64,000 nt of DNA from Manduca sexta (GCF_014839805.1 NC_051138.1:7066983-7130982), one strand, 5' to 3'. Positions 23,485 through 37,900 are shown, counted from the stretch's first letter. Translations and numbers: made by a program. The notes: generated by a model not told the origin, from the letters alone.

Positions 23485-26400
23485 TATGAAAATATGCTAT
23501 GACAAAGCGACGCAAGCTTGACTAGAAAAAGAACTCAAGGCGACACTAAACCACCATTACCAACTTGAATTATATTATTAATATTTAAAAAAATAATGAT
23601 ATGAAAAATTTAATCCAGCTATTGTTAATTAACGCTCTTGAAATAAAACATTGCATTATCAATTAAAGATATATTATATAGGCCTACACGCAGTTCAAAT
23701 ATTTACTTGTGGCCCTGAGTATGTCTGCCAGTTGTTACAGCATTTGAGGGTACCTACTTATGTAAGAAATAAATAAATACAATTATGTGTCGAATAAGGC
23801 TTCCGCAGGGTTTTAAACCATGGATTGCCCAAATGGTCCAGATGGACCCCCAGGGTTCCACGGGAGACTTGATGGAGGTCTACGTTGGCCTGACTAAGAT
23901 ATGGGGGTCCACAATTCGAAAGCGAAGATCTACGAAAATATATCTGGTTGGATAGTAAAGCACTAAAATGTTGGCTTGACTTCACTTATCAATGTAGGCA
24001 GATAATATTGATAGGGGTCGTAACAGGCACGGATCCAGATGCCCTTCGCGATGGCTGGGCAGCAGTTGTAACGCCCTTTCTCTGATAATTATAATTCAGA
24101 GTATGGCTATATTCTTGTATAATTAGCATTATTTTGATGTAAGTACAGTGTAAATAGGTATATATTTTACTTAGATACCTATACGTTTGATTGAACTACC
24201 AAGATCAATCAGGTTTCAAGAATTTTCCATTAGCGGTGTTACACTTGAATGCTAGATTATGCTTAACATCAAACACAATTTATGGTATTTGACAATTTTT
24301 GTTCAATAAAAATATTTAAACATTGTTTATTTATTATCTGGTTCTATCCATTCCAAAAAATCCATCATAGTGCTGTTCCGCACTTTATAATAAAATAGCA
24401 CATATATTACAATTATCTACAGTAGACCTCTCTATTATAATTAACCAGCCATTTATGAAAAAATAAAAAGTGTCTAGAATTGAATAATTTCTATAAGTTG
24501 TTCCAATATTTCGACGTAGATATAAAAATTCACAAATAAAAATCAACAGAGGGGCAGCAGTTTGTTATACACAGTGACTTTACAATCGTTTTAAAACAAA
24601 AATGTGGTTACTTAGAACTTACTTGTGGTTATTGGTAGGACCAAAATAATTGTGAATTTATTGTACTGTTGATAATTAAAATAGTTTTTGATATTATTTT
24701 TCACTCATTCGAGTTTGATAATGATAGTAACTTCACGACAACTATTCATAGTTATGAATTGCACCAATCGCAGTGATTACAGTAGTACGTGAGATTTAGT
24801 TGCATATTACCACGAGTTCTTATTAATTGTTCGTGAACATTACATAATTTTAATGTTTATAAAAACATATTTTTATTAAATTGATATTTTTTTAAACTCT
24901 CTTATTGATACAGAATTTAAGTTTCGGTTCCAAAACGACTATAAAATCACGATGTATATTTGGAGATAAATAAAACACCATTATATTCATCAGTGTGTTA
25001 TAATTGAAAATAGTGTGAGAACTATGTTTAAATATAATTTTATGTGAACATATCTAACACTTTAATGTGCAGCGAGGAAAACGTCTACATGAAAATCATT
25101 CGGAAACCTACGCGACATATCAACTCTACTAAACGACGGCATTCCATCTTTTATTGCCTATAAAATAAGCAACCATTTACCATCTAAATATCACATCAAT
25201 CCTTCAGTCACAGCAAACCTTGAACATGAATATTCTGCCTACTCTCCTAGAAAACAATGTAACGTTAATGATTGCGTTTGTTCGCATGTAAAAAAACAAT
25301 AAATATTATAAAGCAATTGCCACAATTATACAAAAATAACAGCAAGTGTTTTAACGTTAGCTATAGCAAACGAATATACTAATAAATAATTCAAATAGCT
25401 TACACAAAAGCGATAAGTAAGTTAACAAGACTAAAGCTTTGGTCAAACAGGGGACTGGGCGCGACATAACCATTGTATTGTAGTTCCTACAGCACGGGCC
25501 AACAGCCGTCGCGTTTGGCGCTCGGCTACAGAGGGTCAAGCGTCGACCCCCCCCCCCGACACTCCGCTATTGGATGATATCTTTACCTAGACTTAACATA
25601 AATAAGTGGAACATAATACTGACGTGCTTTTATGTCTGTATCACATACAGTTACTGACCAACTTTTAAAGTTTTAAATATATATTTTTTTTCAATCTTTG
25701 TGCAACTCATGAGCGATAGAAGGAACGAATAAGCATACTACTAGAACGTGTAGTTAACCGTATTCCGGAATTACTGGTGAGCAGTACTTAATGCTTAACA
25801 TAGTTGTGCCAATGGTATGCAACATGCGCACACGCACTCAGTACACCGTCCCTTTCTACTTCCTCGCTTGTAGCTATATACGTCGCTTGTAGCTATACAA
25901 CTCAGACATACAAAATGGATTGACCTTTTTCTATCCAACTAAAAAGTGCGTACTGGACGAGTGCGAAAGATATGGCAATCGTGCGGCCAATTCTTGTCCA
26001 ATTCTAGAATTCGGATAGGTCTACGTCATAAGTTTACGGGAGACGATAAGTTGCGCATACCCGCACTTATACAAAGTGATCAATTTGGTGAGTGCATTAC
26101 TCGAAACATTTTCTATGTCTGTGTGTTACCACAATATTAGTATTATAAACGTTGACATTTAGAAATTAAACATCGACTAAGTAAAATATAACATAGTGGT
26201 CTTTTACAAGGCAAAGTTGAAATTCGTTTAAAAACCACGAAATTCTTATTAAGACCATAACTTTGACTCAGTTGGAGTCTGTTTTATAAATATCAACCTA
26301 AGACCTATTTATAATATAAGGCCAAACAATCAGATATTTTTGTAAATCTTACTCAAACCCACAGGCAAAATACTTTCTAGTTTTATTCCGTATGGACTTC

Positions 26401-26510
26401 ATAAAATAGCTACAGAAAACGTTTAACGTTATAGTTAGTACACATTGAATATAATATACATAGTATTACATATGGTCATTTCAGAGCATAGTAATATTGT
26501 TCATCTATAC
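23485..26510. other. Convergent intergenic region, mostly unrecognised
   Basis: After the 3' UTR of the DHHC gene (AATAAA at 23642) there is no recognisable gene. A moderately GC-rich patch at 23800-24080 and another at 25440-25560, the latter with an uninterrupted C run at 25548-25557, look like decayed repeats. Short frames at 23758-23985 and 25946-26140 carry no known motif. Confidence 0.35.
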
Positions 26511-28345
26511 ATATTATAGAATGATGTCTCCTTTTCTGTCTGTCTGAAAGTATAGATTTTTTTTCAAAAATCTAATGAACTGATTTTTATGAAATTTGGT
26601 ATAGAAATAGTTTAAGATGCTCAAAAAGCTACTTTCTATCACGGGGAAATATATGGGGCATTCCACGTGAAGCGGGCACGAAAAAAAACTCGATGTCTCA
26701 GATTTTCGTAATATTTGATTATGTTATACCTGTATATGTCCTCGATCCAGATACAAAATATTATTAAAGTATAAAGCCTGGTAAGCGAGTTAAAGGACTT
26801 TTAAGTTTTGACTGGCCGGCTGGTACACGCCACTTCGAATCCAATTATCAAGTTTTTAAATGTTACAATAAAATAAATAAAGCAATGAAATAAATACTTC
26901 ATTTATTGAGCTTTTTTATTGTATTTTTGGAAATTGAAAAATGTTTTTTTTTCTTTGAAAAAAATATGTTTGAAAGTTTCAAACTTGAATTTCACAAAGT
27001 TGGCATATTTGTATTTTTTTTATTTTTTTTCTAAAAATAGCTACTATTGTATAGATAATCTCTGCGAAGTTTCATAATGGGCTGAGAAGTAGTTTAGGAG
27101 CTAGACCGATTACAGTGCCGAAGCGCGGTGGTCGCCAGAAAGAGCGAAGTAGTAAAAACTTTCAATTAAACTAAATACTTTCGATTAGACTATTTTATCA
27201 TGTTTTGCATCGCTCTAACGATTCAATTACATCTAATTATAATATAAAAAATTATATTTATATTACTGACGGTGCACAACAATATTTTAAAAAGATTTAA
27301 TTGTATTAACTTGTTATATTTCAAACAGGATTGTGGTAAAGATGCAGAATTTCATTTTCGTGCCACTTCACATGGCAGAAGGGCAATTTGACGGTCTCAG
27401 TGGTAACCTAAAACGCCTGGAGACACAGGCTAGTTTACATAACGCATCAAACAAAAGCCTTCACGATACCCGACCGCTTATACATATAGGCTAGAACATC
27501 AATGCCACAAACTCATATTTATTATTACTACTACTATTTATTATTATTATTCATATATATTTTAATGTTTCAAACTTGTATTTCACAAAGTTGGCATATT
27601 TATATAATAACGTTTTTCTACTAAAATAGCCAATATTGTATATAGATTATCCTTGCCAAGTTTCAAATGTTGTTGTACACCGTCAGTAATATAAATATAT
27701 TTTTTTATATTATAATCAGATGTAATTGAATCGTTAGAGCGATGCAAAACATGATAAAATAGTCTAATCGAAAGTATTTAGTTTAATTGAAAGTTTTACT
27801 ACTTCGCTCTTTCTGGCGACCACCGCGCTTCGGCACTGTAATCGGTCTAGCTCCTAAACTACTTCTCAGCCCATTATGAAACTTCGCAGGAATTATCTAT
27901 ACAATAGGAGCTATTTTTAGAAAAAAATAAAAAAATATAAATATGCCAACTTTGTGAAATTCAAGTTTGAAACTTTCAAACATATTTTTTCAAAGAAAAA
28001 ACATTTTTCAATTTCCAAAAATACAATACAAAAGCTCATTAAATGAAGTATTTATTTCATTGCTTTATTTATTTTATTGTAACATTTAAAAACTTGATAA
28101 TTGGATTCGAAGTGGCGTATACCAGCCGGCCAGTCAATACTTCAAAGTCCTTTAACTCGCTTACCAGGCTTTACACTTTAATAATATTTTGTATCTGGAT
28201 CGAGGACATATACAGGTATAACATAATCAAATATTACGAAAATCTGAGACATCGAGTTTTTTTTCGTGCCCGCTTCACGTGGAATGACCCATATAACGGT
28301 ACTTTATCCCGGAGAACTTATTCACGTGGGGGAAGCCGCGAGTAA
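26511..28345 (+). repeat. Dispersed repeat split by a foldback insertion
   Basis: Left part 26511-26649 and right part 28296-28345 read as one repeat (CTGTCTGTCTGA, ATGAAATTTGGTATAGAAATA, a CACGGGG block, then ACGGTACTTTATCCCGGAGA and GAAGCCGCGAGTAAAAT). This is the layout of the common lepidopteran repeat also seen elsewhere in the window. The foldback element at 26654-28291 interrupts it exactly. Confidence 0.55.
26654..28291. mobile_element. 1.6-kb foldback element with about 630-bp inverted arms
   Basis: The left arm (26654 to about 27287) and right arm (about 27661-28291) are inverted copies with few mismatches. The ends read TGGGGCATTCCACGTGAAGC and its near-complement, and both sides are bordered by TATA (26650-26653 and 28292-28295). 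The central 370 bp is unique except for a third, partial copy of an arm segment near 27565-27660 (TTTCACAAAGTTGGCATATT). No transposase frame is present. Long arms with a unique core fit a foldback or non-autonomous cut-and-paste element. Confidence 0.8.
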
Positions 28346-29108
28346 AATCATCTTCATCATACAAAATACATGTGAATGCAAAAGGAACGTTTTTAACATA
28401 ATAATCATATCGATAACTAACCAAATAAATTATATCTTGTTTAAAAAACAAGGGTCACAAATAATAGGAACATTCGCGGAGTTTTAAAATAAATCAGACT
28501 TTTCTTATGGAGAATATTGTTACGTCGCGTGTCGCAATGTGATTAAAAAGTGGAGCTTTTAGCGATGCACAACAAACATACTGGGTGACGATTTCACTTA
28601 TTGTAACCACTATTTTATATAAAAGCGTAAACGATATATTCATAACTTTGTTTATTGGTAAGTGCACCAGATATTACAAATTAGAAAAATTAACAGCAAC
28701 TTGATACACATAAATACTTAATATCAAGCCTTGTAAATTCAAACGTAGTCTTTGCCGTAATCAGTTATAATGGCAAATAAATATTTTAGCGACTCTTTAA
28801 AGATTTTAGGCATAGCAAAGTCACCATCATTTCATAGATAAAAGACTAATTCGTTTTAATGAGCACAAGATACTGTGCGTATATAGTGTTAACCACCTTA
28901 TTTTATCCATAGCTTTTCATAAACCAAATAAATTTTGTATAATCACTTTTGGAATTATTGAATTTCGGAAACAGCTATGTGAAGAGATTATTATTCCGAG
29001 TTTTTTAATATTACGGACTTATACATAATATGTGTCATTGATTAGGTGTTAGTCGCTTATAAGCCTGTGAGGTATCATTTCCTTAAAGTTTGCAGAAATC
29101 AATATAAC
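28346..29108. other. 3' flank of the desaturase gene
   Basis: Presumed 3' UTR and flank for the minus-strand desaturase. TTTATT at 28651-28656 (AATAAA on the minus strand) is a candidate polyadenylation signal. Nothing else is recognised. Confidence 0.4.
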
Positions 29109-32100
29109 TTAGTCATCTTTCGGATTAATACGAATAGCCGCATTGACTTCCTCTTTGTCGTGGTCTTTGTCGCCCCAGCCCCACAAGTGGTGCGAGCCGT
29201 CTCCTGTTCGCTGCACTCTCTGTTGTATGATCTCATCCGAAACCGTCTTCAGATCGTAAGCCCAGCCGATTTTCGCGAAGAAATTAATGAAATTTGTGGT
29301 GAAATTGAGCCTGTTGTTTCCGAGTTCGGCAGTTTTGTAGTCCCACGGGAACGTGTGATGATAGTTGTGGAATCCTTCCCCGAGAGCGAACATCGAAACT
29401 GAGATATTTTCGGATGGCTTGATACTCTTGTCGTAAGGTTTGTCGCCCCACTTGTGCGCTGCCGAGTTCACCAGCCAGGTCACGTTCAAGATGAACGCGT
29501 AGCGGAACAACGCCGCCACAAAGAATGCGTTAACCCAAGACTCGCCCCACAAATACACTGGAATCACCGTGGGCATGACGAAGCAGGTGATAGGCATCAG
29601 TATCAGATAATACCTAGAAACAATATATTACAAAATTAGTACATACTAAAAAAAGCTGCTGTTATCTGGTGGGATAAGACAGCACTTTCCATGTATTTTT
29701 TCAATAGATAGTTTACCTGTTAATTTAAAGTATTTAAGTACTCTAAAAATATGTGGGGGGATTTCTTTGTTTAAATGCGCTAAATGGATGAAAAAAAAAA
29801 TCATCATCGTTTTTAAATAAACACTTGAGTCAGCCAGCTCATCAACTATGTTAACTGTTACACTATAAAAATTGTAATAGAGTTGTAACTTACTTTTTTT
29901 GGAATCTGAGTATGGGATCAGCATACAAGTCACTTAGGTCCAACCCCTTGCCTTTCCTCTTCAGCTCGGGATGTTTTCTGACAAGAAGCCAGCCGATATG
30001 CGAAAAGAAAAATCCTCGGGTCGCGTTGTGTGGATCCGCATCAGTCTCCGAGTATTTATGGTGCATGCGATGGTCACGTGCCCAATCTATTGCGGAATCC
30101 TATAATATGAAACAGTACATAATTGTTATATGTGTCAATTTTTTAAGACTATAGCAACTGAATTTGGGGCCCGATAATAAGAACGGGAGTCGTAAATGCT
30201 TCGACGGATGCAACAAATGAAATAGGTAATAAAGGAGTTTTGTTGCTACTTTTTAAAATCTCAAATTTAATAATACTTAATGTCGAAATAGACGCGCCTT
30301 AAAATTGCTATATATCTTCGTATTCAAAGGGACTACACTGTTAATACACACTCATCGACCAGCCATCAGCCAGCCTACAACTCATTATGAGAATGGTTGA
30401 GCACCTTCTCGATGCGCCTAACGCTAGGTGATTGCTAGACTTAAAATATCTCGGGATAAAATATATATCTTGGACATAATTTCCTCATCGTTCCATAAAG
30501 ACACAACTTTTACTTGAAGAGCTTGTGTCGAAATTGATGCATTTACTATAATGATTACAAACGCCTACGCCTATACGCATATAAAGAATTTTAAATGGCT
30601 TGAGACGAAACGATTCTAGTTGGCTCAATCTGTGTCATAATAAAATATCATAATATTTTTAGTGTGTCTTGTTGGTATATATATTATGCATACATATTGT
30701 TTATTTAACGCGATACGCTTTATCAGACCACAGCTGCGATAAGATTACAACGGTAATATATAAAGTGGAATCGTGTTATGTTTTCACCATACTTCGTGGA
30801 TTAGGAAACACGATTCTAAATTGCAGATTTTGATTGCACTCAACGATCAAGTTTTAGTGTTATCCGATCGGATGTTGTTTCGGAATCTAAGACTCATTGA
30901 TTACAAGCAGTCGTATTCAAACATTTTTTATGCGGGCCAGAACGTAAATCCATGACCTACTTCTGTGTCAAAAACGTAATTAAAATATAGTTGTATTTAT
31001 TTTGATAAAAAGCATACACAATTGACAAAATAACTTTATTCTAATAGAGTTAATATATAGCTCAAATGATCTTGGCTAAAAAGCTTTAGTTATATTGAGA
31101 TTTTTGAAGTGAGATCAGTCAGATTAGTCACAATTGCGAAGACTCAGCGGGCCGCACGCAAAGGCTCGGCGGACCCCAGGTTTAAATAGCGTAGGTGATT
31201 TTAAGGACCTATTACCCAGATATATTCACAAATTTTATTCTTATTATTAATTGACAAAGTGAAGATTATCTAATAAGGATTTGGTACACATATTTTAATA
31301 TATTTTCTTAAATTGTTATACATTTTAATATAATATATTGTGTTTAACACTGTCTAAATTGGTAGATTATAGGCATTTAAAAAGTAATTTTCAGTTCTTT
31401 TATGATTCGTTATTAATTAGGTATTGCAAGAAAAATATTTATTTCGCAAGATCTGCCAAACTTTTTCCAATTAGTATTGCTATATTGCGACAGAATTAGC
31501 AACAGAATTCGGAATATTCTTGCAACTACGATTTGGCGATATTATGCATCGTAGCTAACATTACCCTTGATATACTGAGAAAAAATAAAAAACTCTCACC
31601 TGAAATGCCATAGTGTTGAATACGACCAAAATAAGTCGTAACGGCCATTTCGCTTTATATGATTTGTGCGCCCACAGTCGATGAGCCCCCGCCGTTATGC
31701 CAAGTCCCGACATAACATAAAGCAAATAAGCTGGAAATAAAAGGACATTAAGCTATTACTACAAAATTTATGAGTGATATTTCTTACTAGCAAATACAGG
31801 GAATTCTAGTTATAAAATAGCTTTTGCGAGTTTTCCGGGATAAAAGTACTGCTATATATTTTCCCGGTATAGAAAGAAGCCTACATTCTTCTGAGGGGTC
31901 AAACTGTCTCCATACTAAATTTTAAAACAAGGAATAAATTTTCCCTGTTTTTGCTACATTTTTCATTGATGCTCCTCTCATATTGATGATAGCGTGATGT
32001 TATATAGCCTATAGCCTTCCTCGATAAATGGGATATACAACACTAAAAAATGTTTTCCATTTGTACCAGTAGGTCCTGAGATTAGGGTGTCGAAACAAAC

Positions 32101-33605
32101 AAACTTTTCAGCTTTATATAATAGTATAGAGTATAGATAGATAATTATCTAAATAAGTTTGTTGGGCTTAGATGGATCCATAATATTATCCTTCATGTTA
32201 TTATGAAAATAATGTATGATAAATTATTTTGGAAGGTGACATTGAAAATCTGATATCACCTATCTGGTAAAGATAACAACCCAGCACAGATATGTCAATC
32301 GTTTACCGAATATAATGATTAGTCAGTGATAGCTATAACTTTTTTCCTTTACCAGACATTGCTATTGTCTATATTATAATATTACGATAATATAGTACTG
32401 AGTATTTGTTTACATATTTCATAAACCTGAAAATAAGTCTTCTTGCATGTAAACCATATTTTTAAATTGGAGATCCCAGCATTTAAGAATAATTTTTATT
32501 GAACCTATCTCATTAGTTTCATAAATCATCAACTGATAATTTTATACAATAACTTCTCACCAAATTTCTAGTTGCTAAACTCTAGTAAGATAAAGTGGAT
32601 ATGTTTATAAAACAAAAGAACATTTAAGTCTATTCTTAAATCTTAACCCATGTATAATAGCCAAGTATTATATTGGTTTTAGTTCATATTTTTCTAAAGA
32701 TTATTTATATAATTTTCAACAAGACTTTCATGTAGAGATGATTTGTAAGACAATGGTAAATTTTAAATAATAATTGATCAAAATTATCATCAATGTTTGC
32801 CCTTGGGATTTGAACCTGCGGACATTCGTCTCGGCAGTCCGTTCCACAACCAACTAGGCTATCGCCGCTTATCAAGGGCACACACCTCTAATTTTTCTAA
32901 AAAATTATGTGTGTATTCTTTGTGAATTATCGCTTGCTTTAACGGTGAAGGAAAACATCGTGAGAAAACCTGCATACCTGAGAAGTTCTCTATAGGAATT
33001 TCGAGGGTGTGTGGAGTCTACCAATCCGCACTAGGCCAGCGTGGTGGACTAAGGCCTAATCCCTCTCAGTAGTAGAGGAGGCCCGTGCTCAGCAGTGGGC
33101 AAGTATATAATACAGGGCTGATATTTTTATTATTATTATATCATCAATGTTTACTATGGTTGCCTTCAGTTCCTAATAGATGATAATATACCATAAATCA
33201 TACTTATTCATTTACTTATTAACAAACTGTTATACTTATACTGGGATACAAATAAATGTTATGAGATTTAGATGTTTTTAATTTTACTTGCATACTACAT
33301 TTTTTATTGTTATATTTTATTTGAAAAAAGAAATGTTTTTTGTTTTTTACTATTGCTAACTAAATTTAACGTGTAACTGATTACTTACCAAAAATATCTG
33401 TTTGCCATTTTGCATGGACTAAGAAGAGGTATCCGCCATACAATGCCGCAATGTGAAGATATGCAAAAAGTATAATGTTTCTCCACACTAACTGTTTAGG
33501 GCGATTGTCAGCTTGCTGCACTGGAGTTGAAGAGAGAGCCAAATCTGGTGTTGCTGCATCACTTTCAAAGAGCACGCCATTGGCGTCTGATGTGTATGGA
33601 GGCAT
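29109..33605 (-). CDS. Acyl-CoA Delta9-type desaturase, KPSE lineage
   Basis: Four exons in transcription order: 33605-33389, 31730-31600, 30099-29894 and 29613-29109. They join in phase to 352 residues, the usual length for insect membrane desaturases. All three di-iron histidine boxes are intact: HRLWAH (89-94), HRMHH (126-130) and HNYHH (267-271). WLVNSAAH (231-238) is also present. The signature tetrapeptide upstream of box three is KPSE (250-253), which in Lepidoptera marks the Delta9 lineage preferring C18 over C16 acyl-CoA. The enzyme puts a cis double bond into saturated acyl-CoA in the ER membrane, using cytochrome b5 electrons. It serves membrane and storage lipids and sometimes pheromone precursors. 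The start [14 protein letters not shown] is typical of the group. Activity and specificity are inferred from family knowledge. Confidence 0.93.
31790..32140 (+). repeat. Dispersed lepidopteran repeat in desaturase intron 1
   Basis: Contains the block order AGCTTTTGCGAGTTTTCCGG, GGGGTCAAACTGTCTCCATA, GCTCCTCTCATATTGATGA, TAGCGTGATG and CAAACAAAC. These match the repeat at 40270-40990. Non-coding; a remnant of a dispersed element. Confidence 0.6.
32790..33135 (-). repeat. tRNA-derived SINE in desaturase intron 1
   Basis: Begins with TGCCCTTGGGATTTGAACCTG (B-box complement) and ends with the block found in a very common lepidopteran SINE: GGCCAGCGTGGTGGACTAAG, CTCTCAGTAGTAGAGGAGGC, CCGTGCTCAGCAGTGGG and a TATTATTATTAT tail. 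The orientation of the tRNA-like part against the tail suggests two fused or nested SINE pieces. I think this is the family called Metulj in Heliconius, but I am not certain of the name. Confidence 0.65.
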
Positions 33606-34595
33606 TGTGATTTACTCGTAATCTAGAATTTTAAAAACTTATTTACACTCACGAACCTAGGCACAATCACAATATAGTTTATTTTTAGACACTTTAATAG
33701 ACCAACACTCGCATACCTCACTACGAAAACTAAGACATGTAATCAAAGAAAATTATAATATAGGTAGGTATCTATAGTATCCAATCCAATTAATTTTATG
33801 ATAGCCTATAGTGTAGTACATATATATCGATGCCTATAGGTATACATAAAATATTTAAAATTTGATATCTAACTGTGCTCAGTGCTGTCAATACCAACTT
33901 AATTTTTAAAATAGTGGTCAAAAAGAATTTAATGTAATGCTAGGAAATAGTTATATATCGATGTTATATTCTCTTTGAACTTTAATATTCTCATTCTTAT
34001 AAACTACATACATTAAAATCTCAAACAGTATCAACGTCTTTATCCGTAGTATTTATTATGTACGTATTTTTATTTTTATAAATTGTATACCCGTGCTTCC
34101 TCGGCCGCGTCTCAGCGAAGAGTACGGAATGACAATCCGAAATAGAAAAATATATGAAGGAATTCTATTGTGATTACATCTTTTTTCTTGTCCCTAACCC
34201 AAATGAAATAATTAAATAAATAATTACAGGTATTAGGTACTGTGTTAATATACATAAAATAAAGCAAACACTTAATTTACATTTGAATAATCATTTATGA
34301 ATTTTATAATATGTATTGGTTTTATACTATTAAACTTATAATAATGATTTCCACGTGTTAAAAATAATTTAAAACAAGGTTAATTTATGTCATTCATTTA
34401 TTTAGGTCATGGAGTTATTATAATAGATTTCTTTTTTGTAAATCGACGGGTCCCAAGAACAAAATCGCATGGAAAAATCAGACGAAATTGATTTTATTAC
34501 AGATTTGTATTTAACAACCTGAGAACTACACGAAGGTGTAATAATTTTTTTTAATCACATCTATACTGTTTAAGAAAGTTCCTTAAACCTTATTG
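33606..34595. other. Desaturase upstream region
   Basis: This should contain the 5' UTR and promoter of the minus-strand desaturase. No element or gene recognised. A short fragment near 34087-34140 (CCGTGCTTCCTCGGCC) recalls the dispersed repeat family. Confidence 0.35.
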
Positions 34596-34649
34596 TTAAA
34601 CGCTCTTTTTACAGTAAACATTATATTAGCAAAATAATTACAGAATACA

Positions 34650-34670
34650 ATTCAATTCAATTCAATTTTT
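34650..34670 (-). repeat. TTGAA tandem tail of the LINE
   Basis: Four AATTC/TTGAA pentamers at the LINE 3' end. A short tandem tail instead of poly(A) is typical of I-type elements, whose ends are often TAA or similar repeats. Confidence 0.7.
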
Positions 34671-34954
34671 AAATTGTGGCTCCATCGTTGGCAGACGATG
34701 ATTTTGCCAATGTCAAAGTTGAAAGTAGGAAAAGTTACGGTAAATTTTTATGGGTCTAATATTATCTATGACTGTTGAGCGGTAAATAAAGCAATGGCAA
34801 TACAAAATAATCAAAAAACACATTATACGTAAATTCAGAATAAGAATATTATGAATGTATAAAAATATTGAATTCGAAATATAAGAAAATACATACAGTA
34901 CAAAACAGAGATAAAGAAATAAATTAAGGAGAATATAAAAACAAGTATCAAAAA

Positions 34955-37900
34955 TCATAATCGGATATTATTAATTTTTAAAAATTTATAGAGGACTTTA
35001 ATAAAAGGGGAATGGACTAAAGTTAAGACAAAGGGAATATTAATTGGGCGGGGGATGTCTGCAGGGAGAAGGTCATAGAGGGGGATTAATAGTTTAGGAC
35101 AGAAAAAAAATATATGTTCCAAGGAACCCTCGTCCAAGCCACACTCGCACAAGGAGTGATCTTTCACACGAATTTTGGCTAAAAAAATTGGCGTGCAGAC
35201 AAAACCGAGACGCAGACGAATGATCACAGATGTGATTAGTTTATCAGAAAAATTCTTCCTTCTAAACCAGCATTTTGGAGAAATTGAAGGTTGAATGAAA
35301 CCGAAATATTTTCCTTTAGTCTGTCTTGATCTTTGCCATATAGTATCCCATGTTTTAAACATATTCGGTTTAGCTAGGCAACGAAGATCTCGTGGAAAAC
35401 AGGCATTGTATGATTCATCACCCCAATGACAGGCCGCCTTGGCAATAGAATCCACGGTTACATTACCCGGAATACCAGAGTGACTGGGAATCCATGCCAA
35501 AGCCACATTTATTCCTAAAGTATGACATTTGTAAAGAAGTTCTTTAATTTGAAGGGATAGAAGAAAATTGTTACGGGATCGAAAATACGATTTTGATAAA
35601 TCCATAAGACAACTTAGGGAGTCTGAAAGTATAATTGTTTTGTTTAAATTGTGGGAGAGTACATATGAAACAGCCTCAAAAAGCGCAATGGCTTCCCCCT
35701 GGAAAAAACTGAACAGAATTGAGAACAGCGGAAGTTTAGAATAATTTTGAATTTAGGGATCCATACTGCAACACCAACACGGCCATTTTCAGAAGATTTA
35801 GATGCATCGGTATAAATAGAAAGCCAGTCAGGCCAATCCCTGTCTAAAATATAATTGAGTTTAGCATCAGCTCCAGGGTCGTTTTTATGAATATTGAAAT
35901 TAAGACAGATATTAGGTTGAAAAACTAAGGCTTCATAAGGAATTTCAAAAAGAGGGTTAATTTTAGATTGAACAATAGGAGTACGCATACTAAGGAATTG
36001 ATTGAAACTGTTAATAATAAGAGGTAAATCCTTATGGGACCAATATGAAGAAGTAAGAGTCAGATGTGATAGAGAGCGTAGAAGAGGGAGTAGAGGATGG
36101 GATTTATACTGTATAATATTAAAAAAAAACCTGTCTGATAGAAATTGACGACGCAAATGAAGAGGAGGTTCCACACACTCCACCTGCATGGCATTAATTG
36201 GAGAGCATTTCATAGCCCCGGTAATAATTCGCAAGCATTTGGCCTGGACTAAATCTAATTTGGCCATGGCAATTTTATTACATGGTTCCAAAATGGGAGA
36301 ACCATAATCAAAATGACTTCTAACAATGGCGTTGTACAGAATTCTTTGACTGGAAGGATGAGAACCCCAGCGGACACCAGAGAGGGCACGAAGGACATTA
36401 ACACCCTTTTCTGATTTTTTTAAAATATATTCAATATGATAAAGACCGGATAATTTTGAATCCAGAATAATCCCAAGAAACTTTACTTTTTCCAAAATCA
36501 TAATGCGATTCTTTTCCACAAACAGATTTATAGAAGGTGTAGATCGTTTGCGCGAAAATATGATAGCATTACATTTGGGCACCGATAGGCTCAAGCCATG
36601 ATCACCCAACCACTCATTTAGGTAATGCAAAGCGGAATTTAATGGATTAACAGCATCAATCACAGACGGAGCACTGCAATAAAGGGCAATATCATCAGCA
36701 TATTGTAAAATCTTGCAAAAACTATTTACTGAGGAGTCCAAATCGCTAGTGTATAAATTGTATAAGATAGGACTCAAAACGGAACCCTGAGGAAGACCTT
36801 TCCAAACAAGCCGAGGGGAAGAAACGAAATTTTGATGACGCACTACAACCGAGCGCTCCATAAGAAGAGTAAATATGAAATTGACTAATCTCGCAGGAAA
36901 GCTAAGATGTAGCATCTTCAGCCTAAGTAGCGGAAGTTGGACATTGTCATAAGCAGACGCCACATCTAAAAATACTCCTATAACACTTTCATTTTTTGAA
37001 AAAGCAATACGAACATCTGTCATCAAAATGCTTAAGCTGTCTAATGTACCCATCCCTTTTCTAAAACCAAATTGAGATTTAGGAAGAATGCCTTTGGATT
37101 CTATAATCCACTCGAGTCGATTTTTTATAAGATTTTCCATGATCTTACCTAGAACTGAGGACAAGGCAATTGGTCTATAGGAAGATGAACAGTTAGAGTC
37201 TTTTCCAGGTTTTAAAATGGGAAGAATAATTTGAGATTTCCAGGATTCTGGAATAATACCGCTAATAAAAAAAGAATTGATTAGATTAAGGAAATACTCC
37301 TTACAGGTTGAAGAAGATTTACAGATGAAAGAATAGGGTATCCCATCCACACCCGGGGCAGAGTCCTGGAGATGGTCCAGAGCACAGGAAAGTTCAGAGA
37401 AAGAGAACAAACCATCAAATTTATCTAAGGAAGGACCGGATGATATATTCATCGAGATAAAACAATTATAATTTGGGACAAATGGAGGAGCCAAGTTATT
37501 AAAAAAATCATCCAGCCACATGCTAGAATCATTGGAAGAGATCATGGGAGAATGGTCATCATAAGCCCTGCGAAAAGCTTTGATTTTCTTCCAGACCAAC
37601 GAAGCGGGTGAGCGAGGTGATAATGATTCACAAAAATTTAACCAACCTAATCTCTTCTTCTTAGCTAGCAGACGGCAAGTACGAGCTACAATTTTCTTCA
37701 AATCCAAGAAATTAAACATAGTTGGAGAAGCTGCGAAAGATTTTTCAGCTTCTTTACGGCAACGAATGCCCTCAGAGCACTCAGCATCCCACCAAGGCGG
37801 AGAAGGAATAAAATTACGAGCTGAATTTTTCTGAGGAATACTGAAATCAGCTGCCTGTAACAGGCAAACGACAAAAGCATCATAAAGAGATAAGGCATTA

